DNA of 64,000 nucleotides from Formosa algae (GCF_001439665.1 NZ_LMAK01000019.1:62001-126000); one strand, 5' to 3'; positions 16,931 through 27,284 are shown, counted from the stretch's first letter. Numbers and translations are program-made. The notes: generated from the letters alone by a model not told the origin.

Positions 16931-17302
16931 CTACACGTGTTGGTCTATTAAAATGGGGTTACCGTCTGGATCCATAATAATGATGTTGCCTGGTCCTGTA
17001 GTTGTTTCATCTACTTCAGAAGATAAAGTAATGCCTTTTGATTTCAGTTCTTTTTGTATGTCCCTAACATCGATAAACGATTCTAGTGTTTTTGCGTCTT
17101 GGTCCCAACCCGGATTGAATGTTAAAATGTTTTTATCGAACATATCCTGAAACAATCCAATTAAAGTGTCACCATTTTTCATGATGAGGTAGTTTTTTTC
17201 GAGATCACCTGCGAAAACAGTGAATCCCAATGTTTCATAAAACAATTTGGATATTGAAAGATCTTTTACATTTAAACTAATAGAAAAAGCGCCTAAAGCC
17301 AT
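16931..17302 (-). CDS. VOC superfamily protein (glyoxalase/bleomycin-resistance type)
   Basis: The 123-residue cytoplasmic protein forms one VOC unit of two beta-alpha-beta-beta-beta modules. It starts FSISLNVKDLSISKLFYETLGF and ends GNIIIMDPDGNPILIDQH, both characteristic. Family members are metal-dependent dioxygenases, isomerases or drug-binding proteins, and the substrate cannot be told from sequence. A terminator at 17339-17364 separates it from ldhA upstream, so it is probably transcribed on its own. Confidence 0.85.
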   Translation of the reverse strand: MALGAFSISLNVKDLSISKLFYETLGFTVFAGDLEKNYLIMKNGDTLIGLFQDMFDKNILTFNPGWDQDAKTLESFIDVRDIQKELKSKGITLSSEVDETTTGPGNIIIMDPDGNPILIDQHV

Positions 17303-17338
17303 AAGAGTAATTTTAAGTTGAATTTTTAAACTTAATAA

Positions 17339-17364
17339 AAAAACCCTGAAATATTCAGGGTTTT
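17339..17364 (-). terminator. Rho-independent terminator downstream of ldhA
   Basis: AAACCCTGAA pairs with TTCAGGGTTT around a short loop (ATA). The A run before it on the plus strand is a T run after the stem on the minus strand. It ends ldhA transcription. Confidence 0.85.
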
Positions 17365-17390
17365 ACATGCTTTTTATAATTGTAAGTATT

Positions 17391-18380
17391 TTACAATACA
17401 ACTTCGTTTTCTAGAGATTCCTCGTTTTGATAAGCTAAAAGATTCCCTAAAGTAACTTCTGCAATTTTATCTAAAGCTTCATGAGTTAAAAAACCTTGAT
17501 GCGATGTAATAATAACGTTTGGAAATGAAATTAAGCGTGAAATAACATCGTCCATTATAATGTTTTCAGACAAATCTCTGAAGAATAATTTTTCTTCCTG
17601 TTCGTAAACATCAATTCCAAAATATTCTAAAGTTTGATTTTTTAAGGCTTCAACAGCATCTATTGTATTTATTAAACCACCACGACTTGTATTAATTAAC
17701 ATGGTTCCTTTTTTCATTTTAGAAAAGGCTGCTTCATTAATTAAATGATGCGTGTCTTCGGTTAAAGGGCAGTGTAACGAAATTATATTAGAAGATTTTA
17801 ATAATTCATCTAAAGAAAGATACGTAACGCCTAAGGCTTTTAGTTCTTCGTTTGGATATAAATCGTATGCAATAATTTTACATCCAAAACCCAACATAAT
17901 TTTGCTGAAATATTGTCCAATTTTACCAGTACCAATAACACCTACCGTTTTGCCATACATATCGAAACCTGTTAAACGCTCTAAAGAAAAGTTTCCGTCG
18001 CGTACACGATTGTAAGCTTTATGTGTCTTTCTATTTAAAGTCATAATTAAGGCGGTTGCATGTTCTGCAACAGCCATTGGCGAATAGGCAGGGACACGTA
18101 CAACTTTTATATTTGCAGCTTTAGCCGCTTTTAAATCTACGTTATTAAATCCGGCACAACGCATTGCAATAAGTTTTACGCCATATTCACTAAGTAACTT
18201 TATCGTTCGCTCATGTAAATGATCGTTCACAAAGGCGCATACCGCATCGCAACCTTGTGTTAATTTTGCGGTTTTTGTATTTAAAGTACTTTCATAAAAA
18301 ATAATATCATGCGCACCTGTGTTGTGTTTCTCGAAAGAAGTAATGTCGTATGATTTTGTGCTGAAAAAGGCTACTTTCAT
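17391..18380 (-). CDS. ldhA: D-lactate dehydrogenase (2-hydroxyacid dehydrogenase), LdhA-like
   Basis: This 329-residue NAD-dependent enzyme would reduce pyruvate to D-lactate. It matches E. coli LdhA along its whole length, with shared blocks IAMRCAGFNNVDL, VRVPAYSPMAVAEH and LTGFDMYGKTVGVIGTGKIG (the Rossmann GxGxxG). The catalytic triad is present: Arg in NTSRGGLI, Glu in GIDVYEQE and His in TSHQGFLT. It is monocistronic with a strong terminator. Cytoplasmic, and probably active in fermentation or redox balance when oxygen is limited. Confidence 0.92.
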   Translation of the reverse strand: MKVAFFSTKSYDITSFEKHNTGAHDIIFYESTLNTKTAKLTQGCDAVCAFVNDHLHERTIKLLSEYGVKLIAMRCAGFNNVDLKAAKAANIKVVRVPAYSPMAVAEHATALIMTLNRKTHKAYNRVRDGNFSLERLTGFDMYGKTVGVIGTGKIGQYFSKIMLGFGCKIIAYDLYPNEELKALGVTYLSLDELLKSSNIISLHCPLTEDTHHLINEAAFSKMKKGTMLINTSRGGLINTIDAVEALKNQTLEYFGIDVYEQEEKLFFRDLSENIIMDDVISRLISFPNVIITSHQGFLTHEALDKIAEVTLGNLLAYQNEESLENEVVL

Positions 18381-18536
18381 AAGATGTAATTTTTAAACTT
18401 TTAAAGACTAAAGATACTTTAAAAATGCCATTTTATAAACAAAAATCAATGTAGAGTTAACCTAGTAAAATCAAGGATTCATGTGGTGAAATTAACAGTT
18501 TTTTATAGTTAAAAAAGTATAAATAGTAGTATAGTA

Positions 18537-19961
18537 TTATTGCACAAAACAACTTTCAATAAAATCTATAAAAGTCTGTTTTCCTTTAGTTAAAGTGCCA
18601 CGAGGTATGCGTTCGTTTACGTTGTGTATATATTCTAAATAATGACGCTCTAATGCAATTGGTGTAAAACAGTACGAGCTAATGCCTTTTTCTCTAAATA
18701 AACTAGCATCGTTGTAATTAGGTACAGACGCACTTAATGTATTGGCTTCTGGATAGTTTTTTTTGATTGCATTATTAATGTTGACGAAGAATTTGGATTG
18801 ATCATCTGAAGGCGGAACAATAGGAGACTCTTTTATGACTTTAATTTTGATCCGTTTATTTTTTAATTGTTTTTTAACTGAAGCAACAAATTCGTCGTTG
18901 GTTTGATGGGGCAATAACCTGCAATCTAATAGTGCGGTAACTTCATCTGGAATTACATTTATCACATTGTTATGACTGTCAACACTTGTTAGGGTGATAG
19001 AGTTTGAAAATAATGAAAAGAGTTCGGGTTTGTTTCTTAAAACAGGTGCCAATAACACTTTAAAAAGTCTAGGGTGTTTTAGGACTAAAGATCCCATGCC
19101 TTTTTCTAACCGCCCTAATTGTTTTAAAATATTAATATTTGTTTCGTTATATACCGTTTTCTGTTTCTTTTCTATAAGATTATCTAGGGCTTTTATCATG
19201 CCTTTATTCGCATAATTTATTGGCGTGATAGAACCGTGTGCAGATGTTTTAACTTTTAAAGATAGCTCTAACCATAATGGTCTTTTGTTTGTTACAGAAA
19301 TACCAAATAAAATCTGATCGGGATCAGATTTTAATATGCCATTAAAGCCAGGAGGTCCTTCGCCTAACACAACAATAGGGTTTAAAGTATCCAAATAATG
19401 TTCTAATACATATTCCGCACCGCCACCATCACATTCTTTTTCTTCGCAAGATACAGCAAGAAGTGACACATTATAAGGCATTTTGTCTTTGCCATATTTA
19501 TTTAAGATTTCAATCAGACTAAATAAATGCATGATGCCATTACCTTTATTATCGAAAGCTCCACGACCCCAGATTTCTGTATCGGTAATATCTCCTGAAA
19601 ATGGTGGATGTTCCCATTTTGTAAGGTCACCAGTAGGCACAACATCAATATGATTTAATAAAATTATATTTGGAAGATTGCTGCTTAACGGATAAACAGA
19701 TGCTGTGAAATTATAATTGCCATTAGTGTCTCCCATTTGTTCAACATGCAAACCATTTTCTATGCATATTGATTTAAACCACTCTCCAGCTTCTATTTCA
19801 TCACCACTTATAGACTCAAATTGTAAATATTTACTGAGAGCTTGTTCTATATTTAAACTTTTACCATGATCTTGAATTATCGTTTTTGAAGACGGATTCT
19901 GACTTTGAGTCTGAAAAGTAATACATAAAAAGAATAATAAGTATCTAAGCTCTTTGCTCAT
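18537..19961 (-). CDS. Secreted M20 family metallopeptidase
   Basis: The protein is about 474 residues with an N-terminal signal peptide (ending TQSQ), so it acts outside the cytoplasm. It has the di-zinc motifs of M20 peptidases: LLNHIDVVP (His, Asp), GRGAFDNKG (bridging Asp), SCEEKECDG (catalytic Glu and metal Glu) and a late His in EYIHNVNERIP. A dimerisation domain is inserted at about 220-340. The substrate is likely a dipeptide or acylated amino acid. I chose ATG 19959-19961 because it yields a standard signal peptide; a TTG at 19980-19982 adds seven residues. It is a single gene. Confidence 0.86.
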   Translation of the reverse strand: MSKELRYLLFFLCITFQTQSQNPSSKTIIQDHGKSLNIEQALSKYLQFESISGDEIEAGEWFKSICIENGLHVEQMGDTNGNYNFTASVYPLSSNLPNIILLNHIDVVPTGDLTKWEHPPFSGDITDTEIWGRGAFDNKGNGIMHLFSLIEILNKYGKDKMPYNVSLLAVSCEEKECDGGGAEYVLEHYLDTLNPIVVLGEGPPGFNGILKSDPDQILFGISVTNKRPLWLELSLKVKTSAHGSITPINYANKGMIKALDNLIEKKQKTVYNETNINILKQLGRLEKGMGSLVLKHPRLFKVLLAPVLRNKPELFSLFSNSITLTSVDSHNNVINVIPDEVTALLDCRLLPHQTNDEFVASVKKQLKNKRIKIKVIKESPIVPPSDDQSKFFVNINNAIKKNYPEANTLSASVPNYNDASLFREKGISSYCFTPIALERHYLEYIHNVNERIPRGTLTKGKQTFIDFIESCFVQ

Positions 19962-20115
19962 AATAGCACGTTTATAAAACAATAATTTTGTCAGTAAGAT
20001 GTCTTAAAATTAAGATATTGCTATTAACAAACAATTAATAATTATTGTTTTTTTTAAGCTATTGTGTTTTATTTTATTTAAAATAAGAGTTAAAATTTTA
20101 AGAATTAATAATATG

Positions 20116-21393
20116 CTACCATTCGTTAATTCTATTAGAATCTAATTTTATAAAAATGAAAAGTAAAATAGTAAAGCCCCAAAGACCTGAACCTCCATAA
20201 CTAAAGAACGGCAGCGGGATACCAATTGTTGGGATAAGTCCCATAACCATTCCTATATTTATCATAAAGTGAAGAAACATAATTGATGCTACTGCGTAAC
20301 CGTACATGCGACTAAATTGCGATTTCTGGAGTTCTGCAAGATGGAGAACCCGAAGCATTAATAATATAAAAAAGATAATGACGAACGCGCTACCAATAAA
20401 TCCCCATTCTTCGCCAACGGTACTAAAAATATAATCGGTGTGTTGTTCGGGAACAAATTTTCCGGTAGTTCGTGTACCTTCCATAAAACCACGTCCCTTT
20501 ATACCTCCCGAACTAATTGCTTTTTCAGATTCGTATAGATTGTATAAAATATCACGACGCATTTCCGCAATTTTTGTCGGATCTTTTTCTAATCTTAACC
20601 ATAAACTTATTCGGTCTTTTTGATGCGCTTGAAGTACATTACTATAAAAGAATTGTACACCAATAGACATGGCAATAGCAATAATTGTGATGATTATTGG
20701 CTGGACAATAATAGGCTTTTTTTTGTTTAAAAAATATTGTGTAAACACAATTAAAGCGGCTAAAATAGAGGTGATTACTGGTCCGAATTTTAAAGATAAG
20801 ATGGATATAAAAACGACACTTACAGCAAGCGTTAAGTAAATTTGAGGTAAGCCTTCTCTATACAATACAAAGAAAAAGGCACCATATACAATCGTACTTC
20901 CAGCATCGTTTTGTAATAGTATTAAAAACGCAGGAATTAATATTATGATAAAGGTTTTAATCTGGTCTTGAAACTTGCGAATATCTGTTTGTAAATCGCT
21001 TACATATTTAGCAACCGCTAATGCCGTGGCAGCTTTAGCAAACTCGCTGGGTTGTATAGTCATACCACCTATGCCGTACCAAGATGTCGCTCCGTTTACA
21101 TTCTTTCCAAATATAAAAAGTCCAACTAGGGATAGCATAGATATAATATAAATTACACTGGCAAAACGCTCGTAAAATTTAGCCTCTATAGCTAGAATAA
21201 TAATGATTAAACCTATTGTTAAACCAATAAACATAAGTTGTTTGCCGTAAGGTTGTGAAAAATCAAAGTAATCTAAAGTTTCTCCAACATGAGAAGATGA
21301 TATTATATTTAACCAACCAAAACCTACCAATAGCATAAAAATAATGATGGTTATCCAATCGAAAGAAAAATGTCTATTAGTTTCTCTAATCAT
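20116..21393 (-). CDS. rodA: RodA, SEDS peptidoglycan glycosyltransferase
   Basis: RodA polymerises glycan strands during side-wall synthesis together with PBP2. The 425-residue polytopic protein has the FtsW/RodA family pattern: helices separated by a large periplasmic loop, GATSWYGIGGMTIQPSEFAK near residue 100 and the C-terminal signature GLIPTIGIPLPFFSYGGSG. It also has the conserved EQHTDYIFSTVGEEWGFIGS block. It is the last gene of the mreBCD-mrdA-rodA operon, with only two bases between mrdA and rodA. Confidence 0.95.
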   Translation of the reverse strand: MIRETNRHFSFDWITIIIFMLLVGFGWLNIISSSHVGETLDYFDFSQPYGKQLMFIGLTIGLIIIILAIEAKFYERFASVIYIISMLSLVGLFIFGKNVNGATSWYGIGGMTIQPSEFAKAATALAVAKYVSDLQTDIRKFQDQIKTFIIILIPAFLILLQNDAGSTIVYGAFFFVLYREGLPQIYLTLAVSVVFISILSLKFGPVITSILAALIVFTQYFLNKKKPIIVQPIIITIIAIAMSIGVQFFYSNVLQAHQKDRISLWLRLEKDPTKIAEMRRDILYNLYESEKAISSGGIKGRGFMEGTRTTGKFVPEQHTDYIFSTVGEEWGFIGSAFVIIFFILLMLRVLHLAELQKSQFSRMYGYAVASIMFLHFMINIGMVMGLIPTIGIPLPFFSYGGSGLWGFTILLFIFIKLDSNRINEW

Positions 21394-21395
21394 AG

Positions 21396-23318
21396 TTAAG
21401 ATTTAGCAGGTAATAAATGGTCATGATTAATTACTGTTGGTTCTACAAGTTCTAGAGTTGTACCACGATTAATTTTAAATGGTTCTCCAGAATATGGTTT
21501 CTCATATTCATGTTCTAAGCTATGGCTTAAAATCCATTTTTCTAAATCGGTTCTAGATATTGTACCATTTATGTATTTTTCAATCATTAAAGTTGCAATT
21601 CTACCAGCAAATCGACTTCCCCAATATCCATTTTCTACAAATACTGCAATAGCAATTTTAGGATTGTCTTTAGGTGCAAAAGCCACAAATATGGAGTGGT
21701 CTGTAAGTTGAGTTTTTACACCATCAATTTTTGTAAAGTTTTCTGCTGTTCCTGTTTTTCCACAAATTTCTAAACCTTTTACTTGTAAACTAACGGCTGT
21801 TCCTTTGTTATACACATCATACATTCCCTGAACTACAGGTTCAAAATTCTCTTTGTCAATTGTGGTATGTCTTGGTGTGGTATAATGCGCATCTATTTCT
21901 TGTCCTTCAATTGTTTTAATAATATGAGGTGTATAAAAATAACCTCGATTTGCAATGGCAGCGACCATATTTGCTAATTGTATTGGTGTCGCTTCAATTT
22001 CTCCCTGTCCAATGGCGTTAGATAAGGTAAAGGTTGTTCTCCAACGGTTTTTTCCATACCATTTATCGTAAAAATCGCCACTAGGAATACGTCCTGGGCT
22101 ACCAATTTTAAGGTCGTATCCCAAGTAATCACCCAAACCAAAACTCGTTACATGTTTATTCCAAACATTCATGCCTTCATAAGGTGTATCGTATTTCTCA
22201 ATAATACGGCGATACACATTTGCAAAATAAGCATTACAAGATTCGTAAATCCCTACGTTCATGGCCAATGGACTAACGTGGCCGTGACATCCCATTTTTC
22301 TGTTTCCGTAACTATAGCCATGATTACAAGTGAATTTATCTTCAGTAGTCACAACACCTTCCTGTAACCCAATAAGGGCATTTAAAACTTTAAAAGGGGA
22401 ACCTGGAGGATATTGTGCAAGTAAACTTCTGTCGTAAGTAGGTTTAGAAATCGAGTCGTTGTATAGTTTTGTGAAATTTTGAGAACGCTTTCTTCCTACT
22501 AGAGAATTTGGATCGTAAGTTGGAGCAGAAATCATCGCTAATATTTCGCCTGTACTAGGTTCTATAGCTATAATGCCACCATGTTTATGTAGCATTAATT
22601 GTTCGCCATAGGCTTGTAATTGGGCGTCGATAGTAATTTTTATATCTTTTCCGGGTTCAGGTAATGTATCAAACTTTCCTTCTTTATAAGGACCTATATT
22701 TTTATTGAATCTGTTTTTTTGAATGAATTTAATTCCTTTTTTCCCTCTTAATTCATCTTCATAAGACAATTCTACACCTTGTTTTCCAATTAAATCACCC
22801 ATTTTGTAATAAGGATTTTTATTGATAATGGCATTGTTTACCTCTCCAATGTCTCCTAAAACATTTGCACCAATAGAGGCTTCGTAATGACGAAGTGAAC
22901 GTTTTTGAATGTAAAATCCTTCATATTTTCTCATTTTTTCTTGAAGTACAGCATAGTCTTCTTTAGATAAATGGGATACAAATACAGATGGTAATCTTGG
23001 GGAATAGTGGTAGGCTTTGTTGTATGTTTTTTTGAATTTCTCTTTATCAATTTTTAATAAATTACAAAATTCTAAGGTGTCTAAAGCTTTGACTTCGCGA
23101 GGAATAACCATGACATCGTATGATGATTGGTTAGATACTAAAAGGGTGCCGTTTCTGTCGTATACAAAACCACGTTTCGGGTAATCGTATACTTTTCGAA
23201 TGGCATTATCATCATATAAATTATTAGCTGGAGAGCTGTAAACTTGTAAATAAAACAGTCGAGATATAAATATGATCCCAACCGTAATTATGGTAAAAAA
23301 TAATAAAAATTGTCTCAT
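21396..23318 (-). CDS. mrdA: Penicillin-binding protein 2 (MrdA), elongasome transpeptidase
   Basis: PBP2 cross-links peptidoglycan in the rod complex. The 640-residue protein has an N-terminal membrane anchor (about 5-22), a pedestal/dimerisation domain and a C-terminal transpeptidase domain. The active-site motifs are all present: S307-P-F-K310, S360-C-N362 and KTG in ICGKTGTAEN. It overlaps mreD by four bases and is followed two bases later by rodA, its glycosyltransferase partner. Confidence 0.95.
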   Translation of the reverse strand: MRQFLLFFTIITVGIIFISRLFYLQVYSSPANNLYDDNAIRKVYDYPKRGFVYDRNGTLLVSNQSSYDVMVIPREVKALDTLEFCNLLKIDKEKFKKTYNKAYHYSPRLPSVFVSHLSKEDYAVLQEKMRKYEGFYIQKRSLRHYEASIGANVLGDIGEVNNAIINKNPYYKMGDLIGKQGVELSYEDELRGKKGIKFIQKNRFNKNIGPYKEGKFDTLPEPGKDIKITIDAQLQAYGEQLMLHKHGGIIAIEPSTGEILAMISAPTYDPNSLVGRKRSQNFTKLYNDSISKPTYDRSLLAQYPPGSPFKVLNALIGLQEGVVTTEDKFTCNHGYSYGNRKMGCHGHVSPLAMNVGIYESCNAYFANVYRRIIEKYDTPYEGMNVWNKHVTSFGLGDYLGYDLKIGSPGRIPSGDFYDKWYGKNRWRTTFTLSNAIGQGEIEATPIQLANMVAAIANRGYFYTPHIIKTIEGQEIDAHYTTPRHTTIDKENFEPVVQGMYDVYNKGTAVSLQVKGLEICGKTGTAENFTKIDGVKTQLTDHSIFVAFAPKDNPKIAIAVFVENGYWGSRFAGRIATLMIEKYINGTISRTDLEKWILSHSLEHEYEKPYSGEPFKINRGTTLELVEPTVINHDHLLPAKS

Positions 23319-23821
23319 TTAGAACGTTTGCTGAAAATAATAGTAACTATAACACATAGAAGGATGGTAAAGATACTAGAAAATAACGTTTTTTGGAGAG
23401 TTAAAAGTGTTTCTGAAAAGTTAAATACTTCTAAAAGAAAAAGGACTAAATGGTGAATAACTGTTAGGAGACTAAAATACATGAGTTTGGAACCAAAGTC
23501 TACATTGTTAAATTTTATAGTTTGATGTTCGTAAACCGTACCAAAAGACCATTTTAAAACTAAAGGGCGTAAATACGCAATAGTGACACAGGCTGCGGCA
23601 TGAATACCACCTGAATCGGAAAATACATCTACTAATATGCCTAATAAAAAACTTAAAAGCATAAAAATCATGCGGTCATTTTTAACTGGATATAGTACTA
23701 CAAATAAGATGTACAAATACGGATTAATGTATCCTAAAAAATTAATATGATTTAGAATGACAACTTGCACTAATATTAGTGTAATAAATTTAAGTATTTG
23801 AGATATAACGTTACTGTTCAT
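23315..23821 (-). CDS. mreD: MreD, rod-shape determining membrane protein
   Basis: A 168-residue protein with five or six transmembrane helices, of the size and position of MreD. Residues NPYLYILFVVLYP and GILVDVFSDSGGIHAAACV are characteristic of Bacteroidota MreD. It is a membrane part of the elongasome, linking MreC to the synthases. Its start overlaps the 3' end of mreC by 11 bases and its stop overlaps mrdA, so the genes are translationally coupled. Confidence 0.92.
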   Translation of the reverse strand: MNSNVISQILKFITLILVQVVILNHINFLGYINPYLYILFVVLYPVKNDRMIFMLLSFLLGILVDVFSDSGGIHAAACVTIAYLRPLVLKWSFGTVYEHQTIKFNNVDFGSKLMYFSLLTVIHHLVLFLLEVFNFSETLLTLQKTLFSSIFTILLCVIVTIIFSKRSK

Positions 23822-24635
23822 TAGATAAATTTAGTAAGTTATTAATCTCTGGAGCGTCTAGGTGTTCTATAATATAGGCGTGTTCAATATTGGTCATGTC
23901 GTTAAACAGTCCTACATTTATTTCATAATTGTTTTCTGCAGCATCAAGTTTAAAGCTTTCAATAGTTCCTATCTGAATGCCTTTAGGGAAAATAACCGAG
24001 CGTCCAGACGTTACTATAGTATCACCAATTTGTATAGGTGCAATTTTTGGAATGTCTACAAGTTGAACAACTTTAGGCGATTTTCCATCCCAAGTTAATG
24101 TTCCAAAATGATTTGTCTTTTTTAACTGCGCGCTAATTTTACTTTTAGTATTTAGGATTGAAATTACTGTCGCATAATTAGGACTAGTATGGTCTACAAT
24201 TCCTAGAATTCCTCTTGGAGTGATAAGTCCAAAATCTTGACTGATACTGTCGTTATCACCTTTGTTAATGGTTAAAATATTTGTTGTAGCAGCGTAGCTG
24301 TTCTTAATAACTCGTACAGGTCTGAATAGGTAAGAACCATTAAAATTAGTAGTGTCTACATAATTTGTATCTAGAGCAATATGATAGTTTTGAAGCCTGT
24401 TTCTAAGACGTGCGTTTTCTTCAGATAAGTTTTCGTTCTGACTTTTTAAGCTTAAATATTGATCGATACTATTAAGTTGCGTATAAATACCGCCGCTTAA
24501 AAAATTAGCAGAATTTATAAACTTACTTTTATGGTAAGAGTGCGTTTGTACAGTAAAAAACACAGCCAACGACATAAGCAGCACGTACAACAAAAAGTTT
24601 TTGTTGCGGATAATAAAATTTAGGATTTGCTGCAT
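23811..24635 (-). CDS. mreC: MreC, rod-shape determining protein
   Basis: The 274-residue protein has one N-terminal transmembrane helix (about 12-28), a coiled-coil region (about 60-90, LKSQNENLSEENARLRNRL) and a periplasmic double beta-barrel (about 100-255), with GILGIVDHTSPNYATVISIL typical of the family. MreC spans the periplasm and activates PBP2. It lies between mreB and mreD in the expected order. Confidence 0.94.
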   Translation of the reverse strand: MQQILNFIIRNKNFLLYVLLMSLAVFFTVQTHSYHKSKFINSANFLSGGIYTQLNSIDQYLSLKSQNENLSEENARLRNRLQNYHIALDTNYVDTTNFNGSYLFRPVRVIKNSYAATTNILTINKGDNDSISQDFGLITPRGILGIVDHTSPNYATVISILNTKSKISAQLKKTNHFGTLTWDGKSPKVVQLVDIPKIAPIQIGDTIVTSGRSVIFPKGIQIGTIESFKLDAAENNYEINVGLFNDMTNIEHAYIIEHLDAPEINNLLNLSNEQ

Positions 24636-24644
24636 GCTTTAAGG

Positions 24645-25673
24645 CTATTTTATCAAGACGCTCTTAAACTTTGGTAAGTTTTTTAGCGTAATTCCTGTTC
24701 CACGAACAACAGCGCGTAGTGGGTCTTCTGCAATATACACTGGTAAATCTGTTTTTTGAGATAGACGTTTATCCAAACCACGTAACATAGAACCACCACC
24801 GGCTAAATAAATACCTGTATTGTAAATATCGGCAGCTAATTCTGGAGGTGTTTGCGATAAGGTTTCCATTACGGCATCTTCAATTCTAAGAATAGATTTG
24901 TCTAATGCTTTTGCAATTTCTCTAAACGAAATTTGCACTTGTTTTGGTTTTCCAGTTAATAAATCACGTCCTTGAACACTCATGTCTTCAGGAGGAAGTT
25001 CTAAATCTTCTGTTGCAGCACCAATCTGAATTTTAATTTTTTCTGCAGTACGTTCACCAACATACAAGTTATGTTGGGTACGCATATAATATATAATATC
25101 GTTTGTAAAGACATCACCAGCAATTTTAACCGATTTGTCGCAAACAATACCACCTAAGGCAATCACTGCAATTTCGGTAGTTCCACCACCTATATCTACA
25201 ATCATGTTTCCTTTAGGTTGCATAATATCTACACCAATACCTATGGCCGCAGCCATAGGTTCGTGTATTAAATAAACTTCTTTTCCGTTTACACGTTCGC
25301 AAGATTCTTTTACAGCTCGCATTTCTACTTCGGTAATACCAGAAGGAATACAAACCACCATACGAAGTGCAGGAGTAAACATTTTTTTCTTTAAAGCAGG
25401 AATGTTTTTAATAAACAGACTTATCATCTGTTCAGACGCATCAAAATCTGCAATTACGCCATCTTTTAAAGGGCGAATTGTTTTAATGTTTTCGTGTGTC
25501 TTTCCTTGCATCATGCTCGCTTCTTTACCAACGGCAATGATTTTACCGCTAACACGATCACGAGCTACTATTGAAGGACTATCCACCACAACTTTATCAT
25601 TGTGAATAATAAGTGTATTGGCTGTTCCTAAGTCAATAGCTATTTCTTCTGTAAGGAAGTCAAAAAATCCCAT
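24645..25673 (-). CDS. mreB: MreB, actin-like cell-shape protein
   Basis: MreB forms ATP-dependent filaments under the inner membrane that orient wall synthesis. The 342-residue sequence has the actin-fold phosphate loops IAIDLGTANT (near residue 12) and MIVDIGGGTTEIAVIALGG (near 160), and the adenosine motif GIYLAGGGSMLRGLD near residue 290. It starts 56 bases after purH on the same strand and may share its promoter. Rod-shaped cells are implied. Confidence 0.97.
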   Translation of the reverse strand: MGFFDFLTEEIAIDLGTANTLIIHNDKVVVDSPSIVARDRVSGKIIAVGKEASMMQGKTHENIKTIRPLKDGVIADFDASEQMISLFIKNIPALKKKMFTPALRMVVCIPSGITEVEMRAVKESCERVNGKEVYLIHEPMAAAIGIGVDIMQPKGNMIVDIGGGTTEIAVIALGGIVCDKSVKIAGDVFTNDIIYYMRTQHNLYVGERTAEKIKIQIGAATEDLELPPEDMSVQGRDLLTGKPKQVQISFREIAKALDKSILRIEDAVMETLSQTPPELAADIYNTGIYLAGGGSMLRGLDKRLSQKTDLPVYIAEDPLRAVVRGTGITLKNLPKFKSVLIK

Positions 25674-25728
25674 GCGTTATATGTCTTTTTTTGCTTTAAT
25701 TAAAATGAGTATTGTAAAAGTAATGAAA

Positions 25729-27261
25729 TTAATGCTTGAAATGACGCGTTCCTGTAAATACCATAGTAACATCGTTATCATTACAATAATCTATGCTTAA
25801 CTGATCTTTTATTGATCCTCCAGGTTGGATTACAGCAGTAACTCCAGCATTTTTTGCAATTTCTACACAGTCAGGGAAAGGGAAAAAGGCATCACTTGCC
25901 ATAACAGCACCTTTTAAATCGAAATCGAAAGACTGTGCTTTATGAATGGCTTGATTAAGCGCATCTACACGACTTGTTTGTCCTGTTCCGCTAGCACATA
26001 ACTGGTTGTTTTTTGCTAAAACAATAGTGTTAGATTTGGTATGCTTACAAATTTTAGAAGCAAAGATTAAATCGTTTAATTCACTATCACTAGGGCCATT
26101 TGTTGTCGCATTAGATAAATCTTCTAAAGCATCTGTAATATTATCTTTTTCTTGCACTAAAACTCCGTTTAAACAAGATCTTACATTTGTTTTAGGTAAT
26201 TCTATATCGTGAAGAATTAAAAGAATCCTATTTTTCTTTCCTTTTAAAAGTGCTAAAGCATCTTCGCTAAAAGAAGGTGCAATCACAACTTCACAGAATA
26301 AACTGTGAATATCTTCAGCCGTTGCTAAATTAATTTCAGTATTAGAAATTAAAACGCCACCAAATGCAGAAACTGGATCTCCAGCTAAAGCATCTTTGTA
26401 AGCTTGTTTTAAAGTGTCGCGTTGTGCAACACCACAAGCATTATTGTGTTTTAAAATGGCAAACGTAGGTTTGTCACCTTTAAATTCGTTTATTAAATTC
26501 ACAGCAGCATCAACATCTAAAAGGTTGTTGTAGCTTAATTCTTTACCGTGAAGTTTTGTAAAAATATCGTCAAAGTTTCCGAAGAAGAATCCTTTTTGGT
26601 GAGGATTTTCTCCATAACGTAACACTTGTCCGTTTTGTTCACTAATTTTTAAAACAGTTTCTTCGCTGTTTTTATTAAAGTAGTTAAATATCGCAGAATC
26701 GTAATGAGACGATACGTTGAATGATTTTCTTGCAAAATCTTTACGTTGTTCTAAAGTCAAGGTTCCGTTTTGTTCAGAAATAATATCTAAAAAGTTAGAA
26801 TAATCGTTAACAGAAGATACACAAACTACATCTGCGTAATTTTTTGCAGCAGCACGAATTAATGAAATTCCACCGATATCAATTTTTTCAATTATATCTT
26901 GTTCACTAGCTCCAGAAGCTACTGTGTTTTCAAAAGGATATAAATCTACAATCACTAAATCGATTTGAGGGATATCAAATTCTGCTAATTCAGTACGGTC
27001 TTGATCATTGTTTTGACGATTTAAAATACCTCCAAAAACTTTTGGGTGTAATGTTTTTACGCGTCCGCCTAAAATTGAAGGGTAAGATGTTACGTCTTCT
27101 ACAGGGACAACATCTATGCCTAAGTCGTTAATAAAAGCCTGAGTTCCACCAGTTGAATACATGGTTACTCCTAATTCATTTAACTTTTTAATAATAGGTT
27201 CTAAACCATCCTTGCTAAATACAGATATTAATGCAGATTTGATTGTTTTTTCGTTGCTCAT
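25729..27261 (-). CDS. purH: Bifunctional AICAR transformylase/IMP cyclohydrolase (PurH)
   Basis: PurH catalyses the last two steps of IMP synthesis: formylation of AICAR by 10-formyl-THF, then ring closure. The N-terminal MGS-like cyclohydrolase domain has STGGTQAFINDLGIDV and GRVKTLHPKVFGGIL. The transformylase domain has LRYGENPHQKG and HNNACGVA, and ends QPGGSIKDQLSIDYC. The length of 510 residues is normal. It is the first gene of the apparent purH-mreBCD-mrdA-rodA unit. Confidence 0.96.
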   Translation of the reverse strand: MSNEKTIKSALISVFSKDGLEPIIKKLNELGVTMYSTGGTQAFINDLGIDVVPVEDVTSYPSILGGRVKTLHPKVFGGILNRQNNDQDRTELAEFDIPQIDLVIVDLYPFENTVASGASEQDIIEKIDIGGISLIRAAAKNYADVVCVSSVNDYSNFLDIISEQNGTLTLEQRKDFARKSFNVSSHYDSAIFNYFNKNSEETVLKISEQNGQVLRYGENPHQKGFFFGNFDDIFTKLHGKELSYNNLLDVDAAVNLINEFKGDKPTFAILKHNNACGVAQRDTLKQAYKDALAGDPVSAFGGVLISNTEINLATAEDIHSLFCEVVIAPSFSEDALALLKGKKNRILLILHDIELPKTNVRSCLNGVLVQEKDNITDALEDLSNATTNGPSDSELNDLIFASKICKHTKSNTIVLAKNNQLCASGTGQTSRVDALNQAIHKAQSFDFDLKGAVMASDAFFPFPDCVEIAKNAGVTAVIQPGGSIKDQLSIDYCNDNDVTMVFTGTRHFKH

Positions 27262-27284
27262 TAGTGTTGTGTTATATTAATGCG